Positions 5,060 through 5,944 of a stretch of 5,944 nucleotides of DNA are shown one piece after another (position 1 is the stretch's first letter; every line of letters begins with the position of its first letter). Source of the DNA: Pseudofrankia asymbiotica (GTDB lineage: Bacteria; Actinomycetota; Actinomycetes; Frankiales; Frankiaceae); assembly GCF_001983105.1 (NCBI RefSeq), contig NZ_MOMC01000074.1:5558-11501 (forward strand). Direction: 5' to 3'. The notes below the pieces were generated by a model that saw only the letters and a list, made by a program, of their open reading frames with translations, searched no databases and was not told the origin of the DNA. The position numbers and the translations under genes were made by a program.

Positions 5060-5932
5060 ATGGCGACTGTATTGGACCTGTTCGCGGGCCCGGGGGGATG
5101 GTCCCTTGCCTGCGCACGCCTCGGATTCACCGATATAGGAATCGAGTTCGACCCGTCTACCTGCCGTACTCGCGAGGCCGCCGGCCTGGTCACCGTCGAA
5201 GGCGACGTGGCCGCTATGAATCCCGCCGACTTTGACGGGGTCGCTGGTCTTATCGCGTCCCCGCCGTGCCAGCCGTTCAGCGTCGCGGGCCGGGGCGGCG
5301 GGCTTTCCGACCCGCGCGGGCCACTGGTCTACCAGCCCATGCGCTACATCCGACGGCTGCGCCCCGGCTGGGTGGCGATGGAGGAGGTCCCCACGGTCCT
5401 ACCCCTGTTCAAGGGCTTCGCGGCCCGCCTACACGGCCTCGGCTACGCCACCTGGACCGGCATTCTGCGCGCCGAACAGTACGGCATTCCTCAGACCCGG
5501 CGGCGCGCTTTCCTGATCGCCACACGAAACAGCCCCACCATTCGCCCGCCGGCACCCACCCATAGTCCTTACCAGCGGGGCGGGCCGCGTGTCTCGCCGC
5601 CGTTGAAACCCTGGCGGTCGATGGTCGACGTTCTCGGCCGCGGACTCGTCGACCGGCCCTCCTACACCGTCACCACAGGCGGCAACGCGTGGGGCGGAAC
5701 CTTCGCCCGTCGCACCCTACGGCAGGCCAAGGAAACCGGCCGCTGGACCGGCGCCCCAGACCCCCTCACGGTCGCCGAACTCGCCGCTCTCCAGTCATTC
5801 CCTCCGGACCACCCCTGGCAGGGGACTAAAACAAGCCAGATCTCCCAGATTGGTAACGCCGTCCCACCTGACCTCGCCTACGCCGTTCTCTGCTCCCTCG
5901 CCGTCGCCGTTCCCCACACGAAAGCGGCCTGA
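5060..5932 (+). CDS. DNA (cytosine-5)-methyltransferase, compact, 290 residues
   Basis: It transfers a methyl group from S-adenosylmethionine to carbon 5 of cytosine in a specific DNA sequence. Motifs in family order: motif I DLFAGPGG (6-13), catalytic PCQ in motif IV (69-71, Cys70), motif VI MEEVP (107-111, with Glu where most enzymes have Asn in ENV), motif VIII QTRRR (145-149), motif IX region [13 protein letters not shown] (236-248), and motif X GNAVPP (265-270). Only about 80 residues separate motifs VIII and IX, so the target-recognition part is short, as in small phage or mobile-element enzymes; the target cannot be read from sequence. I chose ATG 5060 because motif I begins six residues later. 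An in-frame GTG at 4934 would add 42 residues unlike the family. The ribosome site is weak (GGA, 5050-5052). The 147-bp leader holds only small inverted repeats (4932-4949, 4986-4998). No restriction gene or Vsr-like nuclease is in view. Confidence 0.93.
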   Translation: MATVLDLFAGPGGWSLACARLGFTDIGIEFDPSTCRTREAAGLVTVEGDVAAMNPADFDGVAGLIASPPCQPFSVAGRGGGLSDPRGPLVYQPMRYIRRLRPGWVAMEEVPTVLPLFKGFAARLHGLGYATWTGILRAEQYGIPQTRRRAFLIATRNSPTIRPPAPTHSPYQRGGPRVSPPLKPWRSMVDVLGRGLVDRPSYTVTTGGNAWGGTFARRTLRQAKETGRWTGAPDPLTVAELAALQSFPPDHPWQGTKTSQISQIGNAVPPDLAYAVLCSLAVAVPHTKAA

Positions 5933-5944
5933 ACACTGCTCAAT

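Overview
The window is very GC-rich, and its protein-coding frames end their codons almost always in G or C. Start codons include GTG. Together with a Hanks-type kinase carrying a C-terminal beta-propeller and a TTGACN/TAGNNN-type promoter candidate, this points to an actinobacterium of the filamentous kind (Streptosporangiales, Frankiales or Streptomycetales). I cannot name the genus. Nothing in the window is ribosomal or core-metabolic. The content (hypotheticals, regulatory kinase, tiny membrane proteins, lone DNA methyltransferase) looks like an accessory or species-variable region, but no integrase, transposase, attachment site or replication gene is visible.

Layout. (1) 1-318, minus: the N-terminal part of an unrecognised protein that runs off the left edge. 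(2) 319-446: a short divergent intergenic region packed with inverted repeats. (3) 447-1361, plus: a 304-residue hypothetical protein. (4) 1362-1512: a convergent junction holding a very strong 19-bp-arm hairpin terminator and a second smaller hairpin. (5) 4053-1513, minus: a two-gene operon, a 185-residue helical protein of unknown function followed 12 bp later by a 656-residue membrane-anchored Ser/Thr protein kinase with a seven-bladed WD40-like propeller. (6) 4054-4487: a 434-bp divergent intergenic region with two hairpins, an array of eleven 11-bp direct repeats, and a good promoter candidate firing to the right. (7) 4488-4912, plus: two tiny two-helix membrane proteins overlapping by GTGA. 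(8) 5060-5932, plus: a compact DNA (cytosine-5)-methyltransferase with all catalytic motifs and no restriction partner in view.

How it may work together. The kinase and its upstream helical partner are almost certainly co-transcribed, so a signalling pair is the natural reading: sensing by the propeller outside the membrane, phosphorylation inside. The membrane pair and the methyltransferase point the other way and may form a second transcription unit starting at the promoter beside the repeat array. The array sits where it could control both units. These links are inferences from layout. The most unusual signal in the window is the 11-bp repeat array; the genes themselves belong to known families or are plain hypotheticals.
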